Shown piece after piece: positions 34,208 through 41,985 of a stretch of 64,000 nucleotides of DNA. Position 1 is the stretch's first letter; each line of letters begins with the position of its first letter. Location of the stretch: positions 55,825 to 119,824 of the forward strand of contig MELF01000039.1 in assembly GCA_001767525.1 (NCBI GenBank), read 5' to 3'. The notes beneath the pieces are model-generated. The model was given only the letters and a program-made list of their open reading frames with translations, was not told where the DNA came from and did no database searches. Source of the DNA: Acidobacteria bacterium RIFCSPLOWO2_12_FULL_68_19 (GTDB lineage: Bacteria; Acidobacteriota; Vicinamibacteria; Vicinamibacterales; UBA2999). The position numbers and the translations under genes are program-made.

Positions 34208-35415
34208 TGCGCCCTCCCCTCCCAGGCCGGCAGCGCGCAGCGCGTCGGCCGATCGGTCCGGTAGCCCAGCAGGTAGTCCGCCTGCATGATCTTGTGAATC
34301 TCCCGCGTTCCTTCGTAGATGACCGCGCCCTTCGAGTTGCGGTAGAAGCGCCCGACGGGATACTCGTCGGAGTAGCCGTTGGCGCCGTGAACCTGCACGG
34401 CGTCGCTGGCGGCCCGCTCCGAGGCCACGGTCGCGAACCACTTCGCCAGGCCGGTCTCCTTCGTATTCCGCCGGCCGACGTTCTTCAGCCACCCGGCATG
34501 CAGCCAGAGGAGGCGCGCCGCCTGGTAGTCCGACTCCATCTGCGCGATCATCTCCTTGACCAGTTGATGCCGCCCGATCTCCACGTCGAACGCCTGGCGT
34601 GTCGTGGCGTACCGAACGCTGGCGTCGCGGCAGGCGCGGATGAGCCCGGTGGCGCCGGCGGCCACCGTGTAGCGCCCCTGGTCGAGCGCGAACATCGCAA
34701 TCTTGAATCCTTCGCCCTCCCGGCCGACGAGGTTCTCCCGCGGCACCTCGACCTCGTCCATCTTGAAGAAGCCGGTGTTGCCCGCCAGGATGCCCCATTT
34801 CTCCTTCAGCGTGCCGCTCGAAAACCCCTTGAACGCGCGCTCGACGATGAACGCGCTGATGCCCGAGGCGTCGCGCTGCTTCTTCTTGTCGAGGTCGGTC
34901 CAGGCGAAGACGAGGAAGGTGTCGGCCACATCGGCGAGCGAGATCCACATCTTTTCGCCGGTGATCGTGTACCGGTCGCCACGTCTGACCGCCACCGACT
35001 GAATGCCCCGCGCGTCGCTCCCGGCCGCCGGCTCGGTCAGCCCGTAGCTGGCGATCTTGGCTCCCTGCGCCTGCGGCACGAGATAGCGCTGCTTCTGGTC
35101 GTCGGTACCCCACGCAAGGAGCGTGAGCGAGTTCAGCCCCGCGTGGACCGACAGGATGACGCGGAGCGAGGTATCGACGTACTCGAGCTCCTCGCACGCC
35201 ACACCGAGCGCGACATAGTCCATGCCGGCGCCGCCGTAGTCCCCGGGGATGGAGATGCCGAGCAGGCCGAGGGACGCCATCTGAGGGAGGATGCCAGGAT
35301 CGAAACGGTGCGCGCGATCCAGATCGTGGATACGCGGCGCCACCTCCCTGCCGGCCCATTCACGGATTGACTGCTCGAGCAGCCGATGGTCTTCGGTCAG
35401 GTCAAAGTTGACCAT
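34204..35415 (-). CDS. acyl-CoA dehydrogenase
   Basis: 403 residues from the ATG at [22 protein letters not shown]-terminal helical domain, then [17 protein letters not shown] (FAD/substrate region), [20 protein letters not shown], and C-terminal [19 protein letters not shown] with the catalytic glutamate in the usual place for short- to medium-chain enzymes. It oxidises acyl-CoA to enoyl-CoA with electrons to ETF. Which chain length is unclear. It is coupled to glpX by ATGA. Confidence 0.93.
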   Translation of the reverse strand: MVNFDLTEDHRLLEQSIREWAGREVAPRIHDLDRAHRFDPGILPQMASLGLLGISIPGDYGGAGMDYVALGVACEELEYVDTSLRVILSVHAGLNSLTLLAWGTDDQKQRYLVPQAQGAKIASYGLTEPAAGSDARGIQSVAVRRGDRYTITGEKMWISLADVADTFLVFAWTDLDKKKQRDASGISAFIVERAFKGFSSGTLKEKWGILAGNTGFFKMDEVEVPRENLVGREGEGFKIAMFALDQGRYTVAAGATGLIRACRDASVRYATTRQAFDVEIGRHQLVKEMIAQMESDYQAARLLWLHAGWLKNVGRRNTKETGLAKWFATVASERAASDAVQVHGANGYSDEYPVGRFYRNSKGAVIYEGTREIHKIMQADYLLGYRTDRPTRCALPAWEGRAQ

Positions 35416-35464
35416 CCCGGACAACGTACCACAGGGTGCGGCACCGGGTCCAAACGGGTCCGGC

Positions 35465-36259
35465 CTACGCGCGCCGGGCAATGGTGATCCGGGCGCCCCG
35501 GGCGAGCGACAGCCGCTCGGCGGCGCTGGCGCCGTTCACCGCGATCTCCAGCTGCTCGGAACTGCCAAACAGGGCGCACAGCGACCCAGGCGCCGCGTCG
35601 GCATAGGTGGCCACCACCTTGTCGACCGCCTGCGTTCCCGCCACGATTTCGATCCTGCCGCTGCCCGCAAACCGCTCGAACGTCGGTCGGTCGACGTTGG
35701 TCACGAGGTTGCCGAACCGGTCGACGCGCAGCACCTCCGCCACCACGTCCGTCTCCCCGACCACCGGCGCCGGCACCGTCAGGACCTGCCACGCTGCCAG
35801 CGCCCGGCCGAGGCCGCTCAGGTCGATGCCCCTGGCGAGCCACGCCGCGGCCGGCGCGAACCGATCGCGTCCCTCGAACGTCCGGCTGACGGTCGGGCGG
35901 GCGTATCGCCGCTCGGTCAGCTCCACCACCCGTTTGGCCGGCGTCTCCTGGAAGACGAGCGTCAGCACGCCGTTGTCGGGTGCGACGAACCGGTACGCCC
36001 CCGCCTCGGCGGCCAGCGGCCGGCGCGCCGAGCCGACACCGGGATCGACCACCACGAGGAACACGGTGCCCGGAGGAAAGTACTTGTAGGACGCGGCGAG
36101 TTCCAGCGCACCCGCCAGGATGTCGTGCGGCGGTATCTCGTGGGTGATGTCGACGCAGGTCGCCTCCGGACAAATTCCGAGCGCGACGCCCTTCATGGTG
36201 CCGGCGTAATGATCCTTGCTCCCAAAGTCGGTCAGCAGGGCAATGACAGGACGCGCCAT
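35465..36259 (-). CDS. SAM hydrolase (DUF62 / SAM hydroxide adenosyltransferase)
   Basis: 264 residues. IALLTDFGSKDHYAGTMKGVALG at the start, DITHEIPPHDILAGALEL, GTVFLVVVDPGVGS.RRPLA and FVAPDNGVLTLVFQE are the landmarks of the DUF62 family, which cleaves S-adenosylmethionine to adenosine and methionine with water; the fluorinase and chlorinase are relatives. C-terminal domain has DRFGNLVTNVDR. No halogenase-specific insertion is seen, so hydrolysis is the safer call. Confidence 0.92.
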   Translation of the reverse strand: MARPVIALLTDFGSKDHYAGTMKGVALGICPEATCVDITHEIPPHDILAGALELAASYKYFPPGTVFLVVVDPGVGSARRPLAAEAGAYRFVAPDNGVLTLVFQETPAKRVVELTERRYARPTVSRTFEGRDRFAPAAAWLARGIDLSGLGRALAAWQVLTVPAPVVGETDVVAEVLRVDRFGNLVTNVDRPTFERFAGSGRIEIVAGTQAVDKVVATYADAAPGSLCALFGSSEQLEIAVNGASAAERLSLARGARITIARRA

Positions 36260-36364
36260 CGGAGTCGAATCGGCGTATGGACGAATCTACGTATTGGGAT
36301 TTAACCGCAAACGCGCCGGTTCGTAAACTCGCCACGCCCTCGGGTGGCGTCGCTGCTCGGAGGC

Positions 36365-37036
36365 CTACCCGGCGGTCGGCCCGGGCGCAACGCGGGAGGA
36401 GAGGGGCGGCTTCCGGAACAGCACTTCGCGCAGGTTGGTCTTCAGCAGGAAGTTCTCGGTGATGCGCAGCGGCTCGAACAGCCGCTGGATGTCGCGATTG
36501 AGGAGCGGCCGCTGCTTCGGCCGGCTCCCGGCATACGGCCGGTACTCCAGGTGCGCCCGGTCGACGACCACGTGCTTCGTATAGGTCGGCCGGACGCCTG
36601 CCCTCGGATCGGCCGTGCTGAAGAACGCCAGCAGCACGCCGTCGGGCCGCAGCACGCGTTTCAGTTGCCGGGCCAGCCGCTCCATCCCGGCGCGATCGAG
36701 ATAGTCGAAGATGTCCCAGCAGAGGATCCCGTCGATGGCCTCGGACTGCTGGGGAAAGCGCGTGTCGAAGAAGGCCGGCAGCTCCTCGAGCTTCCCCTCC
36801 GTCACGTAGCGGTCGATGTCCTTCGAGAGGTCCTCGACGAGGATCTTGCACCCGACCTCCTCGCCGAAGAACGTCACGTTGGTGCCGACGACCGGACCGA
36901 GGTCGAGCAGGACCGGCTGCGGCCGGCCGGCCAGACCCGCGAGAAAGCGTTCCAGAACCTTCGTGGGATGAACGGGCCCGTCGCCGTTCCGGTCCTCCTT
37001 ACGACGACGGGCGAACAGATCGGAAAGAGAAACCAC
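36365..37036 (-). CDS. class I SAM-dependent methyltransferase-like protein
   Basis: About 223 residues from a GTG (VVSLSDLFARRR). The upstream part of the ORF-track entry is arginine-rich antisense of bactofilin and is excluded. PVLLDLGPVVGTNVTFFGEEVGCKILVEDL is the SAM-binding strand-loop-acidic pattern, DGILCWDIFDYLDRAGMERLARQLKRVLRPDGVLLAFF matches motifs II and III. The substrate is unknown. The 105-bp spacer downstream contains a short hairpin (CGCCAC/GTGGCG at 36330-36349) but no gene. It follows bactofilin by 28 bp, and co-transcription is likely. Confidence 0.8.
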   Translation of the reverse strand: MVSLSDLFARRRKEDRNGDGPVHPTKVLERFLAGLAGRPQPVLLDLGPVVGTNVTFFGEEVGCKILVEDLSKDIDRYVTEGKLEELPAFFDTRFPQQSEAIDGILCWDIFDYLDRAGMERLARQLKRVLRPDGVLLAFFSTADPRAGVRPTYTKHVVVDRAHLEYRPYAGSRPKQRPLLNRDIQRLFEPLRITENFLLKTNLREVLFRKPPLSSRVAPGPTAG

Positions 37037-37064
37037 CGACCACACCCATCCCGACTGCGGCGGT

Positions 37065-37604
37065 TCAGCGCGCGGCGGGCTGCGCCACCTGCGCCGCGGG
37101 GGTCTGCGCCTGCGCGGGCGCCGCGGACGCGGATCGTGGCTGGACGGCCGGCTGCGGCGCGCCCTTGCGCTGCATGTCGACACTCCCGCGGAAATGCGCG
37201 CCGTCGGCGATCGCCACCCGCGGCGAGATGATGTCGCCGTCGACCGAGCCGCCGTCGCGAATCTCCACCTTTTCCGTTGCGCTGATGTTGCCGTGGACCT
37301 CGCCCTGCACGATCAGCGCCTTGGCAAATACCTGCGCCTTGATCTTGCCGTTCGGACCGATGGTCAGCACGTTCTCCTTCAGCTCGATCTTGCCCTCGAC
37401 CTGCCCTTCGATGGTGAGGTCTTCGCTGCCGCTCAGCTCGCCCTTGATGACGACCGATTTCCCAATATTCACGACTTCCCTCCCGTGCTGCCGCGGCTCG
37501 GGCTGCGAAGCCGACGGGCTGCCGCCAAGCTGACTCTGGACGGCCGATCCGGTCGAGGTCCCCGGGCCGCTCGTCGGTTTCACTGCTTCGTCACGTTTCC
37601 ACAT
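37065..37604 (-). CDS. bactofilin
   Basis: 179 residues from the ATG with GGAGG 8 nt upstream. The beta-helical DUF583 core spans about residues 45-140: NIGKSVVIKGELSGSEDLTIEGQVEGKIEL, LTIGPNGKIKAQVFAKALIVQGEVHGNI, KVEIRDGGSVDGDIISPRVAIADGAHFRGSV. Pro/Ala/Gln-rich disordered tails flank it. Bactofilins polymerise without nucleotide into membrane-associated filaments used in cell shape and envelope synthesis. TATACT on the minus strand (37692-37697) is a candidate -10. Confidence 0.94.
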   Translation of the reverse strand: MWKRDEAVKPTSGPGTSTGSAVQSQLGGSPSASQPEPRQHGREVVNIGKSVVIKGELSGSEDLTIEGQVEGKIELKENVLTIGPNGKIKAQVFAKALIVQGEVHGNISATEKVEIRDGGSVDGDIISPRVAIADGAHFRGSVDMQRKGAPQPAVQPRSASAAPAQAQTPAAQVAQPAAR

Positions 37605-37731
37605 GTCGCGTTCCTCCACCCCGAAGGGCCTGAATAGGGGCTTCACGATCCGATGTCGTGACTCAGGGGTCCGCCTCGGCCGGAGCCCACAGAGTATATC
37701 GGCGCGAAGAAATCAAAGTCTAGCCGTTTTA

Positions 37732-37760
37732 TTGCTGTGACTTAGCCCGAATGCTACGAT
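37732..37760 (+). promoter_or_regulatory. candidate promoter for the cysteine desulfurase gene
   Basis: TTGCTG, 17-nt spacer, TACGAT. The -10 overlaps the upstream ATG used by the ORF track, which argues for the GTG start at 37778. Confidence 0.45.
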
Positions 37761-37777
37761 GCCTGGAGAGGCAGCTC

Positions 37778-38944
37778 GTGCAGCGCGTCTACCTGGATCA
37801 TAACGCGACAACTCCCCTGCACCCGGCCGTGGCCGAGGCGATGTTGCGGGTGCTGAGGGACGAGTACGGCAACCCGTCGAGCGTGCACCACTTCGGCCAG
37901 CGCGCCAAGGCCATTCTCGACGACGCGCGCAGCGCGGTCGCGGCGCTCCTCGGCGCCGATCCCGCCGATGTCGTGTTCACGAGCGGCGGCACCGAGAGCG
38001 ACAACCTCGCGGTCCGGGGCGCCGCCGAGGCGCTCGAGCGGTCCGGCAGACGCCACCTGATCGCCAGCGCGATCGAGCACGAGGCGGTGCTCAACACGCT
38101 GAAGGCGCTCGCGCGTCGAGGCTGGACGACCACGCTCCTCCCGGTGGACGAGACGGGGATCGTGTCGCCCGACGTCATGCGGGCAGCGCTCACCGACGAC
38201 ACAGCGCTCGTCTCGGTGATGCACGCCAACAACGAGATCGGCACCGTGCAGCCGATTGCCGAACTGGCCCGGCTGGCGCACGCGCGCGGCGCGGTGTTCC
38301 ACACCGACGCCGTCCAGTCGGCGGGCAAGATCCCGACCGACGTCAAGACGCTCGGCGTCGATCTGCTCTCGATCTCCGCCCACAAGTTCTACGGACCGAA
38401 GGGCGTGGGGGCGCTCTGGATCCGCCGGGGAGTGCGCCTGCTGCCCGTTCTGACCGGCGGCAAGCAGGAGCGGAACCGCCGCGCTGGCACCGAGAACGTC
38501 GCGGGCATCGTCGGCATGGGCGCGGCGGCCGTGGTTGCCGGATCGACGTTGGCCGAGGAGGCGGCGCGCCTGGCCGCGCTGCGCGCCCGGCTGGAGGACG
38601 GCACTCTTCGCGCCGTCCCCGGGACCGCGAGAAACGGCGCCCAGAAGCCGCGCGTCGCGAACACGACCAACATCAGCTTCGACCGGGTCGAGGCCGAGTC
38701 GCTCCTGATTGCGCTGGATCTCGAGGGCATTGCCGTCTCCACCGGCTCGGCCTGCTCGTCGGGGACGCTGGAGCCGTCGCATGTGCTCAAGGCGATGGGG
38801 TTCCCTCCGCACCGCACCCAGAACTCCATCCGCTTCAGCCTTGGCGCGGCAAGTACCGAAGCGGACATCGATCGGGTGATCCGGGTCCTTCCCGGGATCG
38901 TCGAGAAGCTTCGTACGCTGACGCGGACACCCGCGCGGGCCTGA
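37778..38944 (+). CDS. cysteine desulfurase (NifS/IscS class)
   Basis: 388 residues from GTG with GGAGAGG 6 nt upstream. YLDHNATTPLHPAVAEAM, GNPSSVHHFGQRAK, FTSGGTESDN, HANNEIGTVQPI, and DLLSISAHKFYGPKGVGALW (PLP lysine) are followed by the cysteine loop STGSACSSGTLEPSHVL. The short loop form with its active-site Cys indicates the IscS/NifS class I group. It provides sulfur for tRNA thiolation by MnmA, the next gene, and probably for Fe-S clusters; no iscU-like gene follows. Confidence 0.94.
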   Translation: MQRVYLDHNATTPLHPAVAEAMLRVLRDEYGNPSSVHHFGQRAKAILDDARSAVAALLGADPADVVFTSGGTESDNLAVRGAAEALERSGRRHLIASAIEHEAVLNTLKALARRGWTTTLLPVDETGIVSPDVMRAALTDDTALVSVMHANNEIGTVQPIAELARLAHARGAVFHTDAVQSAGKIPTDVKTLGVDLLSISAHKFYGPKGVGALWIRRGVRLLPVLTGGKQERNRRAGTENVAGIVGMGAAAVVAGSTLAEEAARLAALRARLEDGTLRAVPGTARNGAQKPRVANTTNISFDRVEAESLLIALDLEGIAVSTGSACSSGTLEPSHVLKAMGFPPHRTQNSIRFSLGAASTEADIDRVIRVLPGIVEKLRTLTRTPARA

Positions 38945-38946
38945 AT

Positions 38947-39016
38947 GGGCTCTGGGCGTCGGCCTTTGGGCTTTGGGCGGCGGGCGTCGGGCTCTGGGCG
39001 TTGGACCTCGGCCACA
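38947..39016. repeat. degenerate heptanucleotide tandem array (about 10 units of GGGCKYY)
   Basis: Reads gggctct-gggcgtc-ggccttt-gggcttt-gggcggc-gggcgtc-gggctct-gggcgtt then two weaker units. It starts two bases after the desulfurase stop and ends 31 bp before the mnmA start. Confidence 0.8.
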
Positions 39017-39047
39017 GCCAGACGCCCGAGCTTTCCCGCCGCATGAT

Positions 39048-40127
39048 ATGCGCATAGTGGTCGCCATGTCGGGCGGCGTCGATTCGTCGGTCGCCGCCGC
39101 GCTGCTGGCCGAACAGGGCCACGAGGTCATCGGTCTGTCGATGCAGTTGTACCCCTCGACGAGCTCGGGGCAGGCAACCGACGGCGACCGCTCGTTCGGC
39201 AACTGCTGCACCCTCGACGACTTGCACGACGCGCGCCGGGTGGCCAACGCGCTCGGCATTCCGCACTACATCGTGAACTTCGAGCGCCGCTTCCAGGAGA
39301 CGGTCATCTCGAACTTCGTGCGGGAATACGCGGCCGGGCGTACACCGCTGCCGTGCGCCCACTGCAACAGCGATCTGAAGTTCGCCGCGCTCCTCGACCG
39401 GGCGCGCGGGCTTGGCGCCGAGCAGGTGGCCACCGGCCACTACGCGCGCGTCGATCGGAACCCGAATGGGCGGTGGCTGCTCAAGCGCAGCGCCGATCCG
39501 GACAAGGATCAGTCGTACTTCCTCTTCGCGCTGACGCAGGAGCAGCTGGCGTGCGCGAACTTTCCCGTCGGGGGACTGTCGAAGCCCCAGGTGCGCGCCC
39601 AGGCGCGCCGACTCGACCTTCAGGTGGCGGACAAGCCCGACAGCCAGGAGATCTGCTTCCTGCCGCACGGTGAGTACGCCGCGTTTGTGGCACAGGCGGC
39701 CCCGGAGGTGGCCGAGCGCGGCGCGATCGTCGACCAGCGGGGCCGCGTGCTCGGCACCCACGACGGCATCCACCGGTTCACCATCGGCCAGCGGAAGGGA
39801 CTCGGTCTCTCGGCGCCCGGGCCGCTCTACGTCCTCCGGATTGACGCGCCGGCGGGCACGGTCACGGTCGGTCCGCGGTCGGCGCTCGAGCAGACGACCC
39901 TGACGGCGTCCGGCGTCAACTGGATTTCGACGGCGCCGCCGGACTCATGGCTGGCCGTCGCGGCGCAGATCCGGCACCGGCACCGGGCGGGACCCGGATA
40001 CGTGCGCGCGCTCGAGGGAGCCCGCGCCGAGTTCGTCTTCACGCATCCACAGCCCGCCGTCACTCCCGGCCAGGCGGTCGCCTTCTACGACGGGGACCTG
40101 GTCGTCGGGGGCGGCTGGATCGAGTAG
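39048..40127 (+). CDS. mnmA: tRNA-specific 2-thiouridylase
   Basis: 359 residues from ATG (MRIVVAMSGGVDSSVAAALL, the PP-loop). Other marks are NCCTLDDLHDARRVANALGIPHY, PLPCAHCNSDLKF with the first catalytic Cys, ATGHYARV, KDQSYFLF, and SQEICFLPHGEY with the second Cys; the C-terminal domain has FTIGQRKGLG. It makes s2U34 in tRNA using sulfur from the upstream desulfurase. Residues YPSTSSGQATDG, after the LSMQLY strand, come from a palindromic repeat and have no counterpart I recall in the family. Confidence 0.95.
   Translation: MRIVVAMSGGVDSSVAAALLAEQGHEVIGLSMQLYPSTSSGQATDGDRSFGNCCTLDDLHDARRVANALGIPHYIVNFERRFQETVISNFVREYAAGRTPLPCAHCNSDLKFAALLDRARGLGAEQVATGHYARVDRNPNGRWLLKRSADPDKDQSYFLFALTQEQLACANFPVGGLSKPQVRAQARRLDLQVADKPDSQEICFLPHGEYAAFVAQAAPEVAERGAIVDQRGRVLGTHDGIHRFTIGQRKGLGLSAPGPLYVLRIDAPAGTVTVGPRSALEQTTLTASGVNWISTAPPDSWLAVAAQIRHRHRAGPGYVRALEGARAEFVFTHPQPAVTPGQAVAFYDGDLVVGGGWIE
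39152..39175. repeat. STSSGQA/CPELVEG-type repeat inside mnmA
   Basis: CCCCTCGACGAGCTCGGGGC plus AGGC, with imperfect palindromic arms (CCCCTCGA.../...CTCGGGG). Read forward it encodes PSTSSGQA and in reverse complement CPELVEG, the translation hallmarks of a widespread short repeat family. It is in frame in mnmA, in a region that varies in length between homologues. Confidence 0.75.
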
Positions 40128-40154
40128 AGGCGGGACGTCCGCCACGCCCGCTCG

Positions 40155-40637
40155 TCAGCGCGCGCGCGGTCCGAGCCGCTTCAGCAGTTGAATCTGACCC
40201 GCGTGATAAAGGTCGTGGGCCGCGACCCCTGACAGCAGCGCGAACCCGCTGACGGTGCTGCCAGGCGGCGTACGTCTGAGATCGGCGGCGGACAGCTTCG
40301 CGACCGCACCGCGCAGCGACCGGTGCATGCGATCGAGCAGCGCCACCTCGTCGCGCCAAGCGTGCTCGTCTGCCTCGGCGCCGCGGGCAAACCAGTTCGA
40401 TCCCTTCAGGGAAAACGAGCCGCGCCGCGCGCCGGTCAACCTGCGCAGCGCGGCGTACTTCCAGTAGGCCGTGTGCACGACCAGCTCCCAGATGTTGTGG
40501 CCCCGCGGAGACGGACGCCACGCCGCCTGCCGCGCCGTCAGGCCGCGGATCGACCCGCGCAGATTGGTGCCGTGCCACGAGCGCCGGTCGTAGGCGGCGT
40601 CGATGACGGCGAGCAACTGCCGGATCTCACCAGACAT
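40155..40637 (-). CDS. DinB-family protein
   Basis: 160 residues predicted to form a four-helix bundle. The DinB/YfiT metal histidines are suggested by RSWHGTNLRGSIRGL, ELVVHTAYWKYAALRRL, and C-terminal GVAAHDLYHAGQIQLLKRL. Members of this superfamily include thiol-dependent transferases; the substrate here is unknown. It lies 5 bp downstream of the thioredoxin reductase gene on the same strand, so it may be part of the trxA-trxB transcription unit and use a low-molecular-weight thiol. Confidence 0.85.
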   Translation of the reverse strand: MSGEIRQLLAVIDAAYDRRSWHGTNLRGSIRGLTARQAAWRPSPRGHNIWELVVHTAYWKYAALRRLTGARRGSFSLKGSNWFARGAEADEHAWRDEVALLDRMHRSLRGAVAKLSAADLRRTPPGSTVSGFALLSGVAAHDLYHAGQIQLLKRLGPRAR

Positions 40638-40642
40638 GCCGG

Positions 40643-41626
40643 TCAGCGCGGCGGGTGCGCCTCGACCGACCGGGGCGCCCCGGTCGCCTCGGCGTGCTCC
40701 GGCATCCCTTCCAGATACCGCTCGGCGTCGATGGCGGCCATGCAGCCGGATCCGGCGGCCGTGACCGCCTGCCGATAGACGTGGTCCTGGACGTCGCCGG
40801 CAGCGAAGACGCCAGGCACGCTCGTACGGGTGCCGTGGCGGGTCACGATGTAGCCGCTGCCATCGAGTTCGAGCTGCCCCGTGAAGACCGCGGTGTTCGG
40901 CGTGTGGCCGATGGCAATGAACACGCCGTCGAGCGGCACGTCCCGAAGCTGCCCCGTCTTCACGTTGCGGACGATGATGCCCGTGACCTCGCCACGGCCG
41001 ACGTCCTTGATCTCGACGACCTCGGAGTCCCAGACGAACTCGATCTTCGGGTTCGCGAATGCCTTGTCCCGCATGATCTTCGATGCACGCAGGGCGTCGC
41101 GGCGGTGGACGACGGTGACCCTCGAGGCGAACTTCGTCAGGAAGATCGCCTCCTCGATCGCGGAATCGCCGCCTCCGATGACCGCGATCGGCTTGCCCCG
41201 GAAGAAGTACCCGTCACAGGTGGCGCAGGTCGAGACGCCGTGGCCCGACAACTTGCGATCGGAGCCGATGTCGAGCCACCGCGCCGACGCCCCGGTCGCG
41301 ACAATGAGTGCATCGGTCGTGACCCGGCGCGTCGAGTCGAGCACGAGCGAGAGCGCCCGCTGACCAAGATCGACGGAGGTGACGTTCCCCTCGACGACGT
41401 CGGTTCCGAAGCGCAGCGCCTGCGCGCGCATCTCGACCATCAGATCCGGGCCCAGGATCCCGTCGCGGTACCCAGGCCAGTTCTCGACCATGGTGGTCAG
41501 CATGAGCTGACCGCCCGCGTCGAGGCCTTCGATGAGCAGCGGCTTCAGGTTCGCCCGCGCCGCGTAGAGCGCCGCCGTCAGCCCGGCGGGCCCCGACCCG
41601 ATGATGACCACGCGTTGGTCGGCCAC
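40643..41626 (-). CDS. trxB: thioredoxin reductase
   Basis: 327 residues. FAD-binding VIIGSGPAGLTAALYAARANLKPLLIEG, the redox pair in GVSTCATCDGYFFRGKP, NADPH-binding VIGGGDSAIEEAIFLTKFA, and the C-terminal GVFAAGDVQD.VYRQAVTAAGSGCMAAIDAERYL match low-Mr bacterial TrxB. It reduces thioredoxin with NADPH. Its partner trxA lies 12 bp upstream. Confidence 0.96.
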   Translation of the reverse strand: MADQRVVIIGSGPAGLTAALYAARANLKPLLIEGLDAGGQLMLTTMVENWPGYRDGILGPDLMVEMRAQALRFGTDVVEGNVTSVDLGQRALSLVLDSTRRVTTDALIVATGASARWLDIGSDRKLSGHGVSTCATCDGYFFRGKPIAVIGGGDSAIEEAIFLTKFASRVTVVHRRDALRASKIMRDKAFANPKIEFVWDSEVVEIKDVGRGEVTGIIVRNVKTGQLRDVPLDGVFIAIGHTPNTAVFTGQLELDGSGYIVTRHGTRTSVPGVFAAGDVQDHVYRQAVTAAGSGCMAAIDAERYLEGMPEHAEATGAPRSVEAHPPR

Positions 41627-41638
41627 GTCGCAGTGTCC

Positions 41639-41962
41639 TCAGAGGTGTTTGTCGATGAGGCGCGCGATCTCTTCCTTCGGCGCGAGGCCGACCAGCGTCT
41701 CGGCGAGCTGGCCGTTCTTGAAGAGCAGCAGCGTCGGGATGCCGCGAATCATGAACCGTCCGGGGATACTCGGGTTCTCGTCCACGTTCAGCTTGCCAAC
41801 CGTGGCGCGTCCCTCGTACTCCCCGGCGAGCTGCTCGACAATTGGCGCGATCCGCCGGCACGGACCGCACCACTCCGCCCAGAAATCGACCAGCGTGACG
41901 CCGTTCCTGATTTCCTGATCGAACGTACTGTCGGTGAGGGTCTTCAGTTTGTCCGAGGCCAT
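41639..41962 (-). CDS. trxA: thioredoxin
   Basis: 107 residues, standard length. VLVDFWAEWCGPCRRIAPIVEQLA-like active site (here TLVDFWAEWCGPCRRIAP), then VGKLNVDENPSIPGRFMIRGIPTLLLFKNGQ with the cis-proline. It is the general disulfide reductant served by TrxB. The downstream trxB and dinB-like genes are read in the same direction. Confidence 0.97.
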   Translation of the reverse strand: MASDKLKTLTDSTFDQEIRNGVTLVDFWAEWCGPCRRIAPIVEQLAGEYEGRATVGKLNVDENPSIPGRFMIRGIPTLLLFKNGQLAETLVGLAPKEEIARLIDKHL

Positions 41963-41985
41963 GTCCTTCTCTCTTTTCAGGTGAC

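Noticed and set aside
36330-36349. Intrinsic terminator between the methyltransferase and SAM hydrolase genes
   Set aside because: A 6-bp stem CGCCAC/GTGGCG with an 8-nt loop and no T tract is too weak to call.
38947-39016. CRISPR array
   Set aside because: Units are 7 bp and contiguous with no spacers.
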